Shown here one piece after another: positions 9,349-11,659 of a stretch of 11,659 nt of DNA (position 1 is the first letter of the stretch; each line of letters starts with the position of its first letter). This stretch comes from Bacteroidales bacterium (lineage in GTDB: Bacteria > Bacteroidota > Bacteroidia > Bacteroidales > VadinHA17). The DNA lies in assembly GCA_022615595.1 (NCBI GenBank), contig JAKEGI010000028.1:1-11659 (forward strand), given 5' to 3'. The position numbers were made by a program, and so were the translations under genes. The notes beneath the pieces were generated by a model that saw only the letters and a program-made list of their open reading frames with translations, did not search any database and had not been told where the DNA came from.

Positions 9349-9405
9349 TTAGCCTAAGCCAATAATAAGTGTGAGGGTAATAAAATATAATATAATACTT
9401 CTCAT
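9349..9405 (-). CDS. Branched-chain amino acid leader peptide (attenuation)
   Basis: An 18-codon reading frame with its own ATG and TAA lies between the promoter and the attenuator hairpin. The product reads MRSIILYFITLTLIIGLG. Nine of 18 residues are isoleucine (positions 4, 5, 9, 14, 15) or leucine (6, 11, 13, 17), and there is no valine. This is the expected makeup of a sensor peptide whose translation stalls when charged tRNA-Ile or tRNA-Leu is scarce. Residues 9-12 are encoded by the RNA segment that can pair with the region after the stop codon. The stop is followed at once by an in-frame TGA. A ribosome resting on the stop would cover the putative antiterminator segment four bases downstream. 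The composition is also compatible with chance in A/T-rich DNA or with a tiny hydrophobic peptide, but position, length and surrounding structures favour a leader. Confidence 0.82.
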   Translation of the reverse strand: MRSIILYFITLTLIIGLG

Positions 9406-9411
9406 AGTTAC

Positions 9412-9427
9412 GTTGCAGTCATGCAAC
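9412..9427 (-). repeat. Perfect hairpin in the ilv 5' untranslated region
   Basis: GTTGCA and TGCAAC form a perfect 6-bp inverted repeat around a 4-base loop (TGAC). It lies between the promoter -7 box and the leader-peptide ATG, six bases before that ATG, near the expected 5' end of the mRNA. It may be an RNA hairpin that stabilises the transcript or tunes leader translation, or a DNA operator. The sequence alone does not decide. Confidence 0.55.
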
Positions 9428-9435
9428 AATGGGGA

Positions 9436-9465
9436 CAAAAATAGATATAATTTTAATACAGCAAA
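9436..9465 (-). promoter_or_regulatory. Bacteroidota-type promoter of the ilv-leu operon
   Basis: On the minus strand, TTTG (9465 to 9462) is followed after 18 bases by TATTTTTG (9443 to 9436). This is an exact match to the Bacteroidota -7 consensus TAnnTTTG with a -33 TTTG at near-normal spacing. Transcription would begin about 6-8 bases further on, near 9429, giving a 5' leader of roughly 24 bases before the leader-peptide ATG. The promoter begins 38 bases after the kbl stop codon. Confidence 0.75.
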
Positions 9466-9502
9466 CATTTTCGCCTTTTTTTGAAAAACGTGAAATTATG
9501 TT

Positions 9503-10693
9503 CTACTTCAGGATCTGCAGTTCTTTGCCAATTTTGATGAATGCACTGACAGCCTTGTCGAGATGTTCAATCTCGTGTGCTGCCGAGAGTTGTACCCTGA
9601 TGCGTGCCTGGTCTTTCGGGACAACAGGGTAGTAAAATCCGATTACGTAGATACCTTCCCTAAGCAACCGTGAAGCCAGCTCCTGGGAGAGTTTGGCATC
9701 ATAAAGCATTACTGCGCATATTGCTGACTGTGTTGGTTTTATGTCAAATCCGGCCTTTAGCATCCTCTCCATGAAATACTTCGTGTTGAAATGCAGCTTG
9801 TCCTGCAATTCGTTGGTCTCGGTCATCATCTCAACCATCCTGATGCCTGCAGCGGCAACAAGAGGCGGGATGGCATTGGAGAAGAGGTATGGCCTTGAGC
9901 GCTGGCGGAGCATCTCAATTATCTCCTTCTTGCCGGTGGTGAACCCTCCGATGGCTCCGCCGAATGCTTTGCCCAGGGTGCCGGTTATTATCTCGATCTT
10001 TCCCCTGAGGTTATATAGTTCTGTGACTCCCCGGCCTGTTTCACCGACAACACCCGCGGAGTGGCACTCATCTACCATGACCATGGCATTGTATCTGTTT
10101 GCCAGCTCATATATTTTGTCAAGCGGAGTCACGTTACCATCCATAGAGAAGACACCGTCGGTGACTATAAGTCTGAAGCGCTGCTCCTGTGCAAGTTGCA
10201 GTTGTGTCTCAAGGTCCTCCATGTCTGCATTCTCGTAGCGGTAGCGCTGTGCCTTGCAGAGACGCACGCCGTCAATTATTGAAGCATGGTTGAGGGAGTC
10301 TGATATAATGGCATCTTCACTTGTGAGCAGTGGTTCGAACACGCCGCCGTTGGCATCAAAACAGGCTGCATAGAGAATAGTGTCTTCGGTTCCGAAAAAA
10401 TCAGCCAGTTTATTTTCCAGCTCCTTATGCAGGTCTCCGGTACCACATATGAAACGTACCGATGACATACCGTAGCCATGAGTCTCAAGCGCTTTCATGG
10501 CCGCCTCAACCAGCTTCTCATTCGCTGACAGTCCGAGGTAGTTATTGGCACAGAAATTCAGCACCCGTTGCCCGGTGTCAAGTGTTATCTCCGCACCCTG
10601 CGGTGATACAATGACACGTTCATGCTTGTATAGCCCGGCTTCTTTTATCTCACTGATCTGAGACCTGAGATAATTCTGATATTGATTGTACAT
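9503..10693 (-). CDS. kbl: Glycine C-acetyltransferase (2-amino-3-ketobutyrate CoA ligase)
   Basis: This PLP enzyme of the alpha-oxoamine synthase family splits 2-amino-3-oxobutyrate with CoA into glycine and acetyl-CoA, the second step of threonine breakdown after threonine dehydrogenase. The 396 residues match the family length. Visible landmarks are NFCANNYLGL at 46-55, NHASIIDG at 135-142 with H136, VDECHSAG at 207-214 with D208 and H211, and the PLP lysine K242 in GTLGKAFGG. ARIRVQLSAAHE near 363-374 is the C-terminal signature. The wording matches the Kbl of Bacteroides as I recall it, so the Kbl assignment is preferred over BioF or serine palmitoyltransferase. The partner tdh is not in the window. 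A divergent paralogue lies 119 bases upstream. No strong terminator follows the stop codon, so transcripts may continue into the ilv leader. Confidence 0.93.
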   Translation of the reverse strand: MYNQYQNYLRSQISEIKEAGLYKHERVIVSPQGAEITLDTGQRVLNFCANNYLGLSANEKLVEAAMKALETHGYGMSSVRFICGTGDLHKELENKLADFFGTEDTILYAACFDANGGVFEPLLTSEDAIISDSLNHASIIDGVRLCKAQRYRYENADMEDLETQLQLAQEQRFRLIVTDGVFSMDGNVTPLDKIYELANRYNAMVMVDECHSAGVVGETGRGVTELYNLRGKIEIITGTLGKAFGGAIGGFTTGKKEIIEMLRQRSRPYLFSNAIPPLVAAAGIRMVEMMTETNELQDKLHFNTKYFMERMLKAGFDIKPTQSAICAVMLYDAKLSQELASRLLREGIYVIGFYYPVVPKDQARIRVQLSAAHEIEHLDKAVSAFIKIGKELQILK

Positions 10694-10697
10694 CGGT

Positions 10698-10709
10698 GTG
10701 AATATTCAC
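10698..10709. repeat. 12-bp perfect palindrome just upstream of kbl
   Basis: GTGAATATTCAC is a perfect palindrome ending four bases before the kbl ATG and lying downstream of the candidate -7 box. It could be an operator for a dimeric regulator. A 12-bp A/T-centred palindrome may also arise by chance, so the call is tentative. Confidence 0.35.
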
Positions 10710-10721
10710 TTGAAACGGATG

Positions 10722-10729
10722 CAAAGATG
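10722..10729 (-). promoter_or_regulatory. Candidate -7 box for kbl
   Basis: CATCTTTG on the minus strand is one base away from the Bacteroidota -7 consensus TAnnTTTG and lies 28 bases before the kbl ATG. No clear TTTG is found at the -33 distance, so this is a weak promoter candidate in the 119-base gap between the two Kbl-family genes. Confidence 0.35.
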
Positions 10730-10812
10730 GCGTTTTACTGCGATTATTCCATGACGATAATCATTAATATCAGATGAAAAATATGTGAAGCCTTTCCTTA
10801 AAAATTACCGCG

Positions 10813-11659
10813 TCACATTCCGTACTTTTCAATGATCTGATCTTTTGTGAGACCAAGAATACCATATTTCTTTCCCACTTTGATAAATGCTTCGAGGGCT
10901 TTGTCGAGATGGTGGATCTCGTGACCTGCAGAGATCTGGGTTCGTATCCTTGCCTGCCCGTTCGGAACCACAGGGAAGAAGAATCCGATAGCATATATGC
11001 CCTCTTTAAAGAGATCCCTCGAAAAGTCCTGTGACAGTTTTGCATTGAAAAGCATTACCGGCACTATCGGGGTATTACCATCCTTAAGCAGGAAGCCTGC
11101 TTCTGTAAGACCTTTACGCCAGTATGCCGCGTTTTTTTCGAGCTTGTCGCGACGTTCGGTGCTTGCAGTAAGGATATCGAATACCTTGAGTACACCCGAG
11201 ACAATAACAGGAGCTATTGTATTTGAGAATAGATAAGGACGGGCCTTCTGCCTGCACATCTCCACTATCTCCTTTCTTCCTGACACACACCCTCCGGAGG
11301 CTCCGCCGAGGGCCTTCCCGAAGGTTGTCGTGATGATGTCAATCTTGCCGAAGACATTGCAGAATTCATGGGTGCCCCTTCCTGTTGTACCGATGAATCC
11401 CGATGCATGAGAGTCATCGACAAGCAGCATGGCATCATACTTTTCGCAAAGTCTGACCATTTCGTCAAGCCTGGCTGTATCCCCGTCCATGGAGAAGACG
11501 CCGTCGGTAATGACCAGTTTAAGGCGTTTATCAGCGTGGAGCAGGAGTTTCTCTTCAAGGTGCTCCATGGATGAGTGTTTGAAGGTGTCATGCTGTGCGC
11601 TGCAGAGCCTCATACCGTCAATTATCGAAGCATGCACCAGCCTGTCAGAGATCATAATA
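10813..11659 (-). CDS. Second Kbl-family (alpha-oxoamine synthase) enzyme, 5' end beyond window
   Basis: The C-terminal 282 or so residues of a PLP-dependent alpha-oxoamine synthase are present. The frame stays open to the window edge, and the ATG at 11655 is internal, because the following SDRLVHASIIDG aligns with residues 131-142 of the neighbouring Kbl. Visible landmarks are VDDSHASGF, with the PLP-contacting Asp and His, the lysine of TTTFGKALGG, and ARIRTQISAGHE near the C-terminus. It looks roughly half identical to the adjacent kbl product by eye. It differs in several places: VHAS replaces NHAS, the RYRY stretch is replaced, TTTFGKA replaces GTLGKA, and about 12 extra C-terminal residues end in EKYGM. 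Its DDSHA and GGASGG wording resembles E. coli Kbl. It is probably a second glycine C-acetyltransferase, but another amino-acid or acyl-CoA substrate is possible. The TGA lies 119 bases before the next gene. Confidence 0.85.
   Translation of the reverse strand, partial: IMISDRLVHASIIDGMRLCSAQHDTFKHSSMEHLEEKLLLHADKRLKLVITDGVFSMDGDTARLDEMVRLCEKYDAMLLVDDSHASGFIGTTGRGTHEFCNVFGKIDIITTTFGKALGGASGGCVSGRKEIVEMCRQKARPYLFSNTIAPVIVSGVLKVFDILTASTERRDKLEKNAAYWRKGLTEAGFLLKDGNTPIVPVMLFNAKLSQDFSRDLFKEGIYAIGFFFPVVPNGQARIRTQISAGHEIHHLDKALEAFIKVGKKYGILGLTKDQIIEKYGM

Noticed and set aside
9429..9632. Plus-strand open frame of 67 codons across the ilv promoter and the kbl 3' end
   Set aside because: It is antisense to the promoter and kbl, has no recognisable domain, and reads as a shadow of those features.
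10742..10762. Imperfectly placed inverted repeat GATTAT/ATAATC between the two Kbl-family genes
   Set aside because: The stem is short and A/T-rich with a 9-base loop and no U-tract, so neither a terminator nor an operator can be supported.
11653..11655. ATG that would start the second Kbl-family gene inside the window
   Set aside because: The frame stays open upstream to the window edge, and alignment with the adjacent kbl places this Met about 130 residues into the protein.
1..11659. Search for mobile elements, CRISPR arrays, tRNA or rRNA genes and defence systems
   Set aside because: The window is filled by co-oriented metabolic genes with short gaps. No transposase, direct-repeat array or RNA-gene signature was seen.

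Overview
The window looks like chromosomal DNA of a member of the Bacteroidota, probably Bacteroidales-like. The IlvC (350 aa), IlvN and first Kbl proteins have the wording I associate with that group. The best promoter matches the Bacteroidota form (TTTG, then TAnnTTTG), and start codons lack clear Shine-Dalgarno sequences. This placement rests on reading by eye, without a database search. All genes lie on the minus strand, so transcription runs from high to low coordinates.

Positions 9465 to 1 hold one compact branched-chain amino acid operon, in transcription order: promoter, short leader peptide, terminator hairpin, ilvD, ilvB, ilvN, ilvC, leuA, leuC, leuD, and a second LeuA/citramalate-synthase-like gene cut by the window start. 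Gaps between genes are 6 to 30 bases, and two junctions are 4-base ATGA overlaps (leuA/leuC and leuD/second leuA-like gene). IlvBN, IlvC and IlvD carry out the shared valine/isoleucine steps. LeuA and LeuCD take 2-oxoisovalerate towards leucine. LeuB, the transaminase and threonine deaminase are not in the window.

The most interesting part is the 244-base gap between ilvD and the upstream gene. It holds a promoter, an 18-codon reading frame in which 9 codons are Ile or Leu, and then a perfect 11-bp hairpin with a U-tract ending 16 bases before the ilvD start. The segment just after the leader stop can pair either with the leader coding region or with the 5' arm of the terminator. That is the 1:2 / 2:3 / 3:4 layout of ribosome-mediated transcription attenuation. 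No Val codon is present in the leader. Valine control may instead act through IlvN, whose ACT domain keeps the Gly and Asn of the valine site.

Positions 9503 to 11659 hold two tandem genes of the glycine C-acetyltransferase (2-amino-3-ketobutyrate CoA ligase) family: one complete kbl and one divergent paralogue cut by the window end. I see no strong terminator between kbl and the ilv promoter, so some read-through into the ilv leader is possible.
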